This document shows, piece after piece, positions 34,983-46,961 of a stretch of DNA of 64,000 nucleotides (position 1 is its first letter; every line of letters starts with the position of its first letter). A program made the position numbers and the translations under genes. The DNA is from Echinococcus granulosus. Taxonomy: Eukaryota; Platyhelminthes; Cestoda; Cyclophyllidea; Taeniidae. A model generated the notes under the pieces. The model made no database searches. It saw only the letters and a program-made list of their open reading frames with translations, and was not told the origin of the DNA. The stretch covers positions 180,863 through 244,862 of the forward strand of contig NW_020170382.1 of assembly GCF_000524195.1 (NCBI RefSeq), read 5' to 3'.

Positions 34983-35143
34983 TGTAGTATTGAAAGACTT
35001 CGCTGAAGACGAAAGAAGGCCTTGGAGGCCACTGGCATGGCCCGGAGGGCAAGCTGCCAGGCTGAGGTACGATGGCGGAGCCCCTAAGCGACCCATTGCT
35101 AAAACCGAGAGTTAAGCAAACTAGTAAAGTATTAGGTATAACA
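34983..35143 (-). repeat. 3' LTR of element B
   Basis: The minus-strand copy begins TGTTATACCTAATAC and ends AATACTACA. Its core at 35072-35090 is the reverse complement of that in element A. Confidence 0.7.
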
Positions 35144-35840
35144 TTTCAAATGGTCTTGTGGCTGACTTCTTAAAAATCCATCGTGATGCATTTGGGTCAA
35201 GAAACCGTCCAGCCTCAGAGCCAGAAATGCGACCACACGGTGTAGAAAGTAGTCTACTCGGACCAAGTCCTTACATTAAGTCTATTGGTTCAGTAATCAT
35301 TTTTGTCACTTTTCCTTAGAGACAAAGAATTACTTCTTATTCATTTGATAAATACAAATGGAATATAGGAGTTTTAAAGAAAAACTTAGTTGTATTGAAT
35401 ACTACTTTGCGAAGGCCTTCTCCCCTCCGATGGTAGGATTCAAAACTTCTCTATCTGCGAGATAGCGGAATGTCACGGTAGAAGTTCTTCATCTAGAGAA
35501 GGAAAGTGTCTCGCTAACACAAAGATTGAGCGAGTGATGAGGTAAAAGCAAGTGCATAAAAGGCGCACCTCATCTCCTTGCAAGACTGGACTACCTTTCA
35601 GGACGTAAATGACATTCAGAGGAGAAATTTTCATTGTAAAAAGGGAAATATTTTATGCGGAGGCTAAAATCAAGTGACTTTTTATCATTCCCCTTCGCTA
35701 TTTTTTCGGTAATTTGGGAACAAATGAAGCTTACTATATGGATAGCAACAACCCCGTCTTCTTATTACGTCAGCAAGGCTTAGGACACATAAGGGAATGG
35801 CTGAGGCACAGATGATCAGAGCAATGAATAGCTAGTTTAT

Positions 35841-36027
35841 TGTTTCAAGACTGCCCTCAAGACGAAAGAAGGCATCACACAGAAGCCGAAAATGCATTAC
35901 CGATGACCAGAAGGGCGAGGAGGGCTGCTGGCATAGCCCGAAGGCCATGTCGCCAGGCAGAGATACAATAGCCCTGCCCTCTAGTGCCCGTGAAACGAAA
36001 ACAAAGAGTTAAACAATCAAATTTACA
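35841..36027 (-). repeat. 5' LTR of element B
   Basis: The minus-strand copy begins TGTAAATTTGATTG and ends TCTTGAAACA. It retains CTTCTTTCGTCTT but the GGGGCTC core is degraded. Confidence 0.65.
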
Positions 36028-39000
36028 CTAGTGTGCGGAATGTGACCGAGATACCTGAAAATTTTGCCATTAAACATATATCTTCTACCTCTTAAGCATG
36101 AAATGGGTAGGTTAGGATGCAGTGTGAGATCAGACGGTACGGAATACCACGAGTAAACGGCACTTCTGAATTTTTGGTTCTAAGGCAGCAGTTAAATCGG
36201 TGTAGTCGACAAAATTTTTAAACACTAATTTGTTTTACTTTTCAGTGGATACTCTGTGCTTCTTACCCCGCCAAATCTTCTGATGCACGCCATGTGCGCA
36301 TTTTGGGAGGACACAATGAGCGGTTGGTCGGTCGGTCTTGTTGTGAAGATGGTTAATTAAACAGGTCGGGCGATGGCTCGAATCAGAATTGGTCAATCGT
36401 TGGTCGGTAAAACACAGCCCCTAATCGCTCTGATCAGATGTTTAGATTGAGGGTTTTGATTGTGGCCAAGACATGCATTGTCCGCATTCTTATTGGCTCA
36501 GGTTACAACATAAAGACAACAATTTTTTATTTAAGATTTTAAAGTCGGTTATTCAACTGTTAAGTATCAAAATTACTTGATTTTACAAACCTTATGAACT
36601 TTTTCCATCAAGTTTTTAGTCTTAAATGGCTAGCGTAAATAATCATACCCTAGCGCTATCACAGGAAAACTTGAGGGTTTCAGGTCGCCTTTTGTACCGT
36701 TGAACATAAACCCAGGGCCGTGCTTGCTTCGAACACAATGCCAATGACAATGGCAACTACAGTTGGTGCACACCAGTCCCCACACTGAGCTGTTAATCCC
36801 CCAGTTCAGAACTCGGGAACTCGACAGCCTTGACAGGTTAGAATCCAGCTGAAGGCCATGGAAGAGACTAATCTTTAGGCCCCTTAGCTGACAAGAAAAC
36901 TTACCTAATAATCGTGACACTTGACAAAACATATCCATTTTAAATGGACATCACAAACTAATTTGAGTGGCGCATCATTGCGTCAATCTCATTTGCCCCT
37001 ATTTTGGGTTAATTCCAGTCTCAATGGCCACTGATGAAATTCTCTCCTGTTGCTTAGTGATGGAAAAATGTCTGTTTTTCAACAGACGTCTTCTGTCATG
37101 AGCAGCCTCAATAATAATCGCCTACGACATCGTGCCAATGATTTATAGCCTCCGCCTTGGGTGAGCACGGGATTATCTCCCATTAAGACTTGGAATTTTA
37201 CGCTAGAGGCGTGGATTGGAGGCCAGTTCTAATCAGGCAAGTCCTTTTGTGGAAGGCAAAGAGTTCATTCATGGATTCAAATTTAGGTCTTCTATCTGGG
37301 GAATCCGTGCTGGAGTAGATGCATTTGACAACAGAGGCAACGAGGAGGTACAGGTTAAAATCAGCTTAGTCAGAGTATTTAGAAGAGGTAGTTTATCTTC
37401 AGACCCGCAATCGTGCTATTCATCAGCATAAGACTAAACTGACACTTTAAGCGGCGATTTAATAATGTGGTGTGTTAATGCGGAAAATCTGACCAAAAAA
37501 AGACCAATTGGATGTAGTCCACAATCAAGGGTTCAAGAGGGTTCTAAACCCCCGTGAGTCATAACCTAAACAACACTTGATCCGTTTACCATATAGTATC
37601 GTCATCTCAATGACACAGTTGTCTCGTTGACACAATATAGCGGATACTCTACTATCTTACCCCAACGCCTAGGTAAGGTGGGATTAGGCCCTGCCCACGT
37701 TAGTTATCATATCACTTTTTGCGAAATTGTTGAAACTGTTTTTATTTAGCTGCTCTATTAGTGTCTGGCTGCCTTCGGTTTTTTTGACAGTCCGAAATTC
37801 CATTCTGATTGATACGTACGCCTACCGAGACACATACACATTTCTTTTTTTTCGCAGGCATACATCTGCCGGGCATGGCATAGTCTATGGACGGGACTGT
37901 GTTCTGTCTGATGATATGATGATATGGTTAGCAAGGTTAGCACGCGTGCACACACACAACAGGTGGGAGGAAGAGAGGGAGGCCTGTGGGTTTAAAAATA
38001 GGATTTTGTCTATCCCCACTGGCCCAACCATTATCCTTCATTTTGAACTCGGTGGGATGGAGGGGCAGTTCATCTCCTGATGTCCAGTCGAACGCACGTG
38101 TCTGTTTTAAAGGCGAGGTAGGGTGGAGCCAGATTAGGCGAGGGAGGGTGGAAGAAAAGGCAGGGAGCAAAGAATGTGTGTGTGTCTACCCCTACCGATT
38201 TGGAAATGCCCACGCACACACGTTCACCAGTTTTCGGTCCGTCCGCCTGTGAACGTGCGTGTGTGCAGCTCGCATTGTGCGGTGCAAGGCATGATGTGAA
38301 CATGATTTAACGGCCATCTGCAGGCTTTTAATTTGTTAGACAGGAATTTGGACGTGGCTTGCTCGTAGCTCCCAACTCGCAGTGATCTTTGATCCAAAAT
38401 TAAACAGCGAGGCGTGTGGGGATACGCAAAGGGAGGAGGATTGGAAAATGTGTTATATCTATTATCTCTACCACAAACAAACAAAGGGCGGAGGAGGTAC
38501 AAGCACAGATGGCGTGGCTCTTTCAAACTATTCGTGTTTGGTACTAATGACGTGGATAAAACACGATGGAAGAACAGCAAATCATTGCTTCTGAACAAAG
38601 GGTTTTGAAACAATAACAAGGCAGATTGCTTAAAATGAAGAGTGGAAAAATGATCTGTCCAGGTATATTCAGAAATTCCTCAAATCTGAGTACGCCAAAT
38701 TAACTGTTTGGATAAAAAACAAAAGAATTACTCATTAATATCTATAAATACTCCCGCTAATGCCTCAATGAAAAAGAGCTGAAGGTATTTCGGAGAACCC
38801 CAGAATGCGTGGACTTGTCTTGAATATGGGCTGATGCCTCTGCCTTCCTTCACATCGGAAGCAAATGCCCCGTGCATTCCCAAATACTATTTTTCCTTGC
38901 TCAATGGTAGCCTCGTTCTAGACACACCCTGCACTCTTCTTGTAATAAACACTTTTTTGGTTTCACAATTTCCTAGAGGACCCAGATGTTCAGAAGGCTG

Positions 39001-41814
39001 GTCGCTTCCGATAAGGCGTAGATATCTTGACTTCGAGGAGGAAGAAATTAGTGGCTTATGAGGCGAAAAAAATTTAGGCTTGTATATTGCTGAGGCAAAG
39101 GCGGGACAGCAGAGTCACCCAGAAAATTATCTCGAGCACTGTCTTTGGTTGCACTCCTGCTCGAACGAAGGATATGAAACTGTGGTATCCGTCGGTTCAA
39201 ACACCACCTAATCAGAATCACAGTACTTCCTTTGACATTATGGTAGGTCTTGACATTCGTACCACGTTTGAGTTGAGAACAGATTGGTTGAGCATGAATT
39301 ACTTGAAGAGATGAGGGACATTCTAATCTGAGGACGATTAGCTTTTTCAGTGATAATAAAAGGCATTAGCTTTTTTGAGATCCTCGTAGTGAACATGATA
39401 ACTGGTTTCGACAGGGCCTATGGATTAATCCTCTTATCTCTCTGCATCATTATAAATCCTCTCTCAAGCATGATTTTGGATAAATCTTCTCAGCTGTCTG
39501 CCACGTTGTGACCTTCTTTGTATTCATAACGAACCTGGTTTTAGATTTTTACGCCTTAAGACCTCTTCAGGAGTAATTTAGGCGCCACAGCACAAGAGGC
39601 TGATCATGGATGTGCCCATGGGTAGAGGGCTTGAGCAACTGTGGTGATTAATTTCCACCCAACAATTAGTGCGGTGAGGGAAGGCAGAGGCAGTGATGCA
39701 GTTGAAAGCGCGAACTGGGTTATTTATGTCTTTCCATCCATGCGTAAGAAATGGTGGTACCGCTACGATCCATCCTCAAGCCGAAAGTTTTGCAGTGGAA
39801 GATGGATGCTCCTAATTGTATCATGATAGCCAATGTAGCATTGGGATTAAAAATGAACCTCAATTTTGCTTATCCACTCCGATCGGTGTATTTAAAAAAG
39901 ACTGCCTTCAGTAGTTCAAGCAGTGACTTGAAGCAAACTGCGCAAAATTTCTAATCCCCTTACCTCACACCCTCTAGTCCTCTCCTCAAATGCGCTAGTG
40001 CAGAAAGCGGGATTAATTGAAGGGGAGTGAGCACCAAATATCAATCCCCCTCCGCCCTCCTCGCAACTAACTCGCTTTTCAGAGGAGCATTTTACACCTT
40101 ATGAACAGACTTTGTGGTAACTAAGACAGCGAGGGAGGTAGCAATTGAGTCGGTGAAACTGTCAAATTCTCACTCTCTCACCCTCTCCCCACCTCTTCGT
40201 GCAGTTCATAAGCATGCTTTTCTTGAAAAGAAGGAGAAACGTAGGTGGGGAAGAGGGGGAACAATTTCCCCTACGCGTGTACACGTATAAATAACTCGTT
40301 CTTTTTAATTATCACAACCCTTCTCACGTGTATTTGCGTGTGTGTGTGGATAATGGGTGGTTGTCAGAGTGGTGTGTGAGGTAGGGGAGGGAATGTGGAC
40401 ACAAAGAGACCTGTCAAAGATGTTAGAACTGTAGTGCGTCTTAAAGCTCACTTTTTCACTGGGCTCTGGGGTAAGGGAGTAACTCAAGGATGTGTTGATT
40501 GAAAAAAACCGAGGCTGTATACGCTCAAGTCTGATTATAGGACTTCTTTCCTAAATAATCTAATCTTGTGTTGAAACGACCTGCTTTCCTACATCAAGTA
40601 GAAAATGAGTCTTATACACTTTTTTGAAAAACACCAGTAATTTTAAACCACTTTTAAGGCTTGTTATATCTGCGATTAACGATGCAACTCAAGTTGCACA
40701 AAAAAAACTATAAAACTTTTTTATGCTTTTGGTACTGAATTTGGCTGGCGGAGATTTTAACCTTGACATAAACGCATGTCCGTTGACTACAACAAATATA
40801 AACTGCATTTGAGAGTCAGTCTAACAGTTACGACTTGTTAGTCTATTTGATCTCACAGCCTCTTCCCTCTAATTTAATGGCGTTAAAAAAGCAACATAAT
40901 ATATTAATACAACATAATCATATAATAATAATAGTTCTTAATATTCATGGAGAATTCCAGTCCTCTATTTAGTGGTATGCCTGAAGATGGACGCGTTGAG
41001 AACATTTTAGTCATGTTTAGCCTCATAAGTAGTGTAACGACTGGTTTATCTTCACATCAATTGAGAAAGGAAAGGGATGGAGGAAGGTGCAGAGCATCAA
41101 CGGGTTCTCTCCACTTCATACTGTTTGCTGAGTGACCCACATGAGGAAATGGCCTTTGTGTTCAACCTTTATTAAGCAAAGGTTCATGTCATTAGTTATT
41201 CTCAAAGGAGCAGCTAAAAGTCGGGACAAAAATACGGGAAGGGTATTATTAAGCTTCGATAATAATACTTCCATCGACTGATGTCCGACTGGACCACCTT
41301 CTGAGCCTTAGAACTGGCGGCTACTAGTTTAAATTAGAAGCCTCTTTACAGACTTGTGTCTAGGCACGAACTATAATGCCTTAAAAAGTTCTTACTAATG
41401 CCGTCTAAATTTGTAAACAGGAGTCTACGTCACGAATCGCCTGATGAATCATTCATATCCTCTTCAGTAGAAACGTGGATTCTGTAATTAATCTCTCTGT
41501 CCGTTCACACATACCGTCCATTGACTAGTTCGATGTTTGGAGCTGTAAAACACGCCCTCACCCACTACTGTCGCCCAGCGGATCTCGCTACTTCAAATCG
41601 CCTCGCACGAGTCGTATAGGCACATTTAAAATTGCATCCTATGGTTTATCAAGTGGGAAGTCGAACAACAGTTGATGGTTGAGAATGTCAGGTTCCGTGT
41701 CGGTAAATTGAAAATGGTGCAATTTGTTGAAACCAGGTTCTATTTTGGGGATTAAAAAAAGCGTACGAAAAAACTTTGGATTAAAGAGTAAAATTCGGAA
41801 ACCCGTTTAAAATT
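36028..41814. other. intergenic, no gene recognised
   Basis: Moderately AT-rich sequence. Short open frames occur on both strands (for example 36630-36938 on -), none with a recognisable motif or splice context. No repeats beyond short simple sequence are seen. Confidence 0.45.
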
Positions 41815-42535
41815 GTAACGGATGCTTCCACCCATTTAAACAATTTGACTTCAAATGTAGGCGAGACGAATATACTTGAGGGGGTCGCATAGTACCTGAT
41901 TGACAAACCTTGCTGCTTTTATGCTTCTCCTTCGGCAACCTATGCTTGCTGCTGAATTCCGGTAAATCGAAATTAGGTAAAGCTGAAAGGGAATTCACCT
42001 ACGTAAGGAAATCTATGTAGTTATGTGAACTTGTATAGGTCCTGAGTGTTTTGTACATTTGGTTGATAGTAAATGATGTGTGAGACGAGTTCCTTACCTT
42101 GTTTGTAATCACAAAAAGCGCTTTCATCCAGTTTAAAGAATCGCTCTTTACACGCGACCGAGGCAGATATGTTTGAAGGAGCCGCATACTTCCTAATTAG
42201 CTCACTTTGCTGCACTCCTTTATTTTGAAAATCCACTCATGGCTGCTGAAGTGTGACATGTTAGCTAACTAAAATATCCGTACTCCGAAATTAAGTAAAA
42301 ACAAAGGGATTTTCGCTATCTAAAAAGTGGTTTGCTTTTGTAATTTAGCATGAATCTGAAGCATCTTTTGCGGATAAACAAACGCTTGCAAAAGCAAGTC
42401 CAACCAGAAAAGTTAAATTTCCTGATTTTTTACAATTACAACGAACACTTCTATCAATTTAAACAATTTAACTCCGAATGTTTGAAGGAGTTGCATATTT
42501 CCTAATTGGTTTATTTTGTCATGTTCTGCATTTTT
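41815..42535. repeat. degenerate ~300-bp tandem repeat, three partial units
   Basis: Homologous blocks start near 41821, 42116 and 42446. They share TTCnnnCnnTTTAAAnAATnnnnCT, then TTGAnGGnGnnGCATA and CCTnATT. The spacing between the GCATA motifs is ~298 and ~309 bp. Between blocks, GAAATTAnGTAAA...AAAGGGA also recurs. The third unit lacks ~18-20 bp. On the minus strand, units 1 and 2 each encode a similar peptide (MRPPQVYSSRLHLKS... and MRLLQTYLPRSRVKS...), so an ancient coding origin is possible. I recognise no family. Confidence 0.6.
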
Positions 42536-45500
42536 CTAAGGAAAATTTATTTGTCGGTGCTGTTATTCGACATTTTAAAGTACATCATTAGTTTGTCGTA
42601 TTTATTGCCCGAAAGACTACTTATCTATGGAAAATGAGTCAGGATAAAAAAGTATTTGACCATCCAAGATAATAGCTCTATTTTCGTGATGCAACGTGAG
42701 TCTGGACTGTTTTTAACGCGAAAGTCGGTAAGAAAGTCAGCAATAGATTTTGATAGCTTTAAAGCTAAGCCCCCGAAACAGTAGCAGTTGAGAAGTTCCA
42801 ACATATAGTAGTTTGATCAGAAGACCAAAATCTACCAATAAACAAGGGCTTATTTTGAACTAAATGCTAAGTCAGAGCTTTTTGAGACAATTAAAATCTC
42901 AGCGTTTGAGACTTCCGATATCAGTTGCAATGCCATCGTGAGGTAACAAATTCGCTGACGGCGCCTCAATAGAAAGTCGGTCGGCACAGTCTTGAGAAGA
43001 TACTTATTTATTCTTAACAGCATAATTTAAAACTAAACAAAATAATATCCTCAAAAATATGTGACGCTAACGGCAAATGTGTTGATCAAAATTACCTTGT
43101 TGTACAGCATTGTTAAATGCACGTTAAATAGGAGTCAACTCTTCATATGTGTTACTTTACTCCCGCAAATTTTTTAGTATCAGCTCCTCTGTTGTTGGAT
43201 TATTCGACTGCGAAGAGTGGTACTTCCCATTATACGGCACTCCGAACACCTTTGAAGTTACGTCACTTCCATGTGTGTGTGAGAGAGTATGTGCGTATAG
43301 GGGTGTGCGAGAATACGGCCAATGCCAAAGTGAGCTTTCAGTCAGAACTTACACTCAAATTGTACTTTAACTTAACTTCTCTGGCTCAGTCACCCAACTG
43401 ATGTCTTGACATCCCCACCAGGCCATTTTGTACCCTAATAACGAACCTTCTTCCACAGTGATATCCCTTGTTTCGCTTTCAGAGGTGAAAGCAATCAGCC
43501 AACCCCACCTAATTAAATGAAAATCCTAATTTATCGGCCTGGATACTATAGCTAAACGTCACAGAAGGAAAGCGTCTTCTGTGAATTTTTCAATCTTTGG
43601 AGACTCCCGATGTAATGGCCATTGAATGCAATCTGACTTTGGACAATCTCTTTACTCCCGAGGTCATTATAATGACCAGCAGTGAGGCGAGGCCAGATAT
43701 AAAACAGTAAATTAAGAAGAAAAATGATACAATATGCCTTTGCTCAGGCTGCCAAATGGTGAATGCACTTCCCTATGGCGATTGACAGCATGGAATCTAC
43801 TTGCTGTAGAATTTCATCAAGCCTATCACATTACTTCCTTAACGAAGCCCTCCTGATTCAGACTGTCTTGTAGAGAGCACGACATTCAGGAATTTTCAAC
43901 TAAATAATCAGCATGTATTGACGCAAATGAGGTCTACAACAGTATCCCCACTGTGCAAACTCATTATTTTGTCTCCGTTCCTGCCTTGGGGATGGTTATT
44001 ACTCAGAGAAGAATGGTACCTTGCGCCCTCTTTCGAGGCAACTCCTGGCGCTGCTGTACATTGCTTCAAACTACTAACTTACCCCCCTTGAATTACGAAT
44101 AGGCCTACCTACTGAGTCTGCTTCATCTGGAAATCGAGGCAGTTTCCTGTGGCCTCTTATTTGGCGATACCAATGAAGCTAATGAAGATCTTAGAAAGGA
44201 AATTTTCTGACTTGCCAAATAACTTGGAAGTGAGGAAGGCCTGATTTTGCCACTTAATCTAGCTCAAAGGCATTGCCCTGAAAAGCTCACAGCACGCGTG
44301 TCTAGGGGAGGGGTCTAATGTGTTGGAGGCAATGATATACGACAAGGGGAGTCCAAGCAGTTAAAATATTCATGCCTCCAAGTGTATTATAGTTTCACTA
44401 GGGCGTACAAAAGAGAGGTGGAGAGTGAGAGAGGATGAATGAATGAGCTAATACTTGATAATGATACAGTCCTAAAGGGTGATTTATGGGCAGAAGTAAG
44501 GGAGCAAGAGAGAGAGCACGCACAAGAAGCCGTTGGGGATAATTACAACTCCTGGACCCCATCCCACTCCATCCATCTCTTCCTCTCTACTGCGGTACTG
44601 GTGGGTGTTGTTATTACAGACACCAAAAGTATGGGGGCTCTAATTGTCATTGGAATGGAATGGAATGGACGGGAGGGAGGCAGGGATAGGCGGGGTGGGG
44701 AAGGAGGGAGAGCAGGAGTGGGGAAGGGGCAGATGTTAAAAGGTGAGTTTCCCACTTTGACAAGTTACCGTTCATTGGCACTAGGTACCTCCCTTGTGTG
44801 CACCTTATCAGGCAGGGGAACGCTCTTCAAAAGGGCCTTTGGTTTGTTTTTAGGTGACTTTATGGCGAATCGTGATACGCTGATGGTGGAAGACCTGACT
44901 CCTACCACCATTTTAAATCACAAATTTTGGTCTTAATTGTCGTGCAGCTTAACGGTACCTGGGCTCTCGAAACTAAAGAAGAATTAGTAAGATGGGCAGG
45001 TAGGAAAGAATTTTTAGCTCATAGCAAAAAGAATGGGATTAGGATACTAGATATTTCAATCTACTCAATTTCAGGTATAATTTTATCTAGTCTCAGCACT
45101 CAACTGAACGTTTGTATTAGGTATAGCGAATGTTGAATGAAACATAGTTGTGGAGAAAAACTGATCGACTCATATTAGGAGCATTGAAAGGTCTTCATTT
45201 GTTAACCCCGAAAAATCCCTGGAACTCCAGCAGATAGATAAGAAATCTTTCTTCTTCAGACCATTATTTCAATTCCCCATTTGGATGGATCCTCAAAGTA
45301 GCACCAAACACTAAACCAAACATCATCCATTTACAGTCGACTGTAAAATTTGGAAATCAACAAGAAATCTTTTGATGAGATTAAATTAGAGGGGATTATA
45401 ATTACTAGGGTCATTATTAATCCTAAATGTATGGTTATAACCAAGGGAAACATGAATGAAAAGCCAATAAAATCATTCGTTATTTGCAGAATTTGCTATA

Positions 45501-45854
45501 TTTCTATCTTCTTTGTTTACAAGATCAGTGTCTTAATGAGTAACAAATTTCATGTAGTAAAACTGAGGATTTCTAAAGCCACTTGTAATCTAATAGGAAC
45601 CCTTCTACCATTGATTTTGCAGTAGTATAATGTTCTCCCTTCATCTGTACGCCATCTGTTATTAAATGTCCCAGGAACAGCAACACTGTCGAATTACCTG
45701 TGGAAACTTTGCATACATCAATCCACTTAGTATAATTGTTTTTTCGCATTTGGAAAACCACCTTTTTCCATCTTGCGGCTCTACTCTTGGGTGGACAGAG
45801 TCGTATAAATTAAATAGATGCATCCATAGGCTGCACCTGAGTCTTCCCTGGATT
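42536..45854. other. intergenic, no gene recognised
   Basis: Open frames such as 44439-44936 (+) pass through a GGAATG/GGGAGG-rich simple stretch and lack domains. Nothing else is recognised. Confidence 0.45.
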
Positions 45855-46070
45855 TGCATATAATACTATAATGGGTTACTTGTTTGTTTAACACTCCGTT
45901 TTGGTAACGTACCCCTTAGGGGCTCTACCATTGCGCCTGCGCCGGGCGGTTTGGCCTCTAGGTTGTGCCAGTAGATCCTCAGTCATTCTGTACGTCCATA
46001 CCACGTCTTTTGCCTAGTATTGTGTAGTTTTTTGACTTCAGAGAGATCTCTGAAAGCTTCATTACTACCG
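45855..46070 (+). repeat. LTR-like copy C, solo or truncated
   Basis: TAATACTATAATGG...TTTAACACTC at the start, CCCTTAGGGGCTCTACCAT at 45913-45931, TATTGTGTAGTTTTTTGACTT near 46018 and ...TTCATTACTACCG at the end all align to the LTRs of elements A and B. No partner copy is found nearby, so it is a solo LTR or a truncated element. It lies ~870 bp upstream of the RBBP5 start codon on the same strand. Confidence 0.6.
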
Positions 46071-46891
46071 TAGAGAGGAGGTGGGAGTCTACTGATATGG
46101 TCAGAAGGCCATGCCGCAGCCTGGAAGTTAAGTTTGAGGAGACTAGAGCGCCCTCACTTACGCTCATAGACAGCGATCAACCTACCAACTATAAAGAAAA
46201 GTGTATAAAGATCTGGCTCTTGTCACTGAATGAAAACTACCGAGGAATGGCAGATCCAAAAACGCAAAGCATGCGTCCTCCCATCTAACTTAAAAACTAT
46301 TTCCAATGGTTAACATTTGTAGCGAAGAGCTTAGTTATCTTGTATGTTTTAATGCCACCTGTGCATACTGATTTTGAGTCGGTATTAGGTGATTTGTGAC
46401 CAATCTAAATATCCGTATGGGGTAAATAGCCATGCCAGCATAGATACTGTTATCAAAGGAATTAAAAAAACACCACGGTGGGTAATTTAACACATAACTG
46501 ATATAAGTGACTGCAATAAATTGCTGATACATCAACTGACTAATCACGATGAACGACTATAACAATCACCAAAACAAATGATTAGAAATGGCCAGTAGTT
46601 TTCTGTATTACTGAAGTCTATTGACAATGTGACAAAAAGTTGTCGAGTCAACGAATTGGCAGAGTTTGCATCAAAATTCGTCATAAATTTTGACCGTTAA
46701 ATCATATTTATTAACTACATTAGCTTACTCGAATTTGGGGAATGTTATCTCATGCATTGGATTTGGACAAATGAAACTAAGACAAAAATAAGCACAAACA
46801 TTCTGCTGTGCAAGAAGATTCATTAAAGTTCAATTTGTAACAAGAATTTGCTAAGGAATATCAATTAATTTTTATGTGTTTCATCCGTCCT

Positions 46892-46897
46892 TATAAA
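46892..46897 (+). promoter_or_regulatory. TATA-like box upstream of RBBP5
   Basis: TATAAA lies 46 bp before the RBBP5 ATG, which would leave a very short 5' UTR. It may be coincidental in AT-rich sequence. Confidence 0.2.
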
Positions 46898-46942
46898 ATG
46901 CGGCTATCTTAAACCGTGAAATCCCACAAAATCGTGTTCGGG

Positions 46943-46961
46943 ATGAATCTTGAACTTTTAG
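46943..46961 (+). CDS. RBBP5: RBBP5 exon 1 (19 nt, MNLELL)
   Basis: ATGAATCTTGAACTTTTAG is followed by gtacgt. The six codons equal the human N terminus, and the split Glu joins exon 2. Because of this, the in-frame ATG at 47092, next to the exon 2 acceptor, is not the start. Confidence 0.92.

Larger units (their letters stand above)
34983..36027 (-). mobile_element. miniature LTR retroelement copy B (TRIM-like)
   Basis: Read on the minus strand, LTR-like copies lie at 36027-35841 (5') and 35143-34983 (3'). Both have TG...CA termini. They share TCTTTCGTCTTnnnG...CAGTCTT near the end and TTTAACTC near the start. The 3' copy carries the TTAGGGGCTCCGCCAT core seen in element A. The whole 1045-bp unit is flanked by CTAG at 34979-34982 and again at 36028-36031, consistent with a 4-bp target-site duplication. 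The ~700-bp interior has no sizeable open frame, and no clear primer-binding site or polypurine tract survives. The length matches element A. Confidence 0.7.

Noticed and set aside
44439..44936. 165-codon open frame on +
   Set aside because: It passes through a GGGAGG-rich simple stretch and has no recognisable motif or neighbouring exons.
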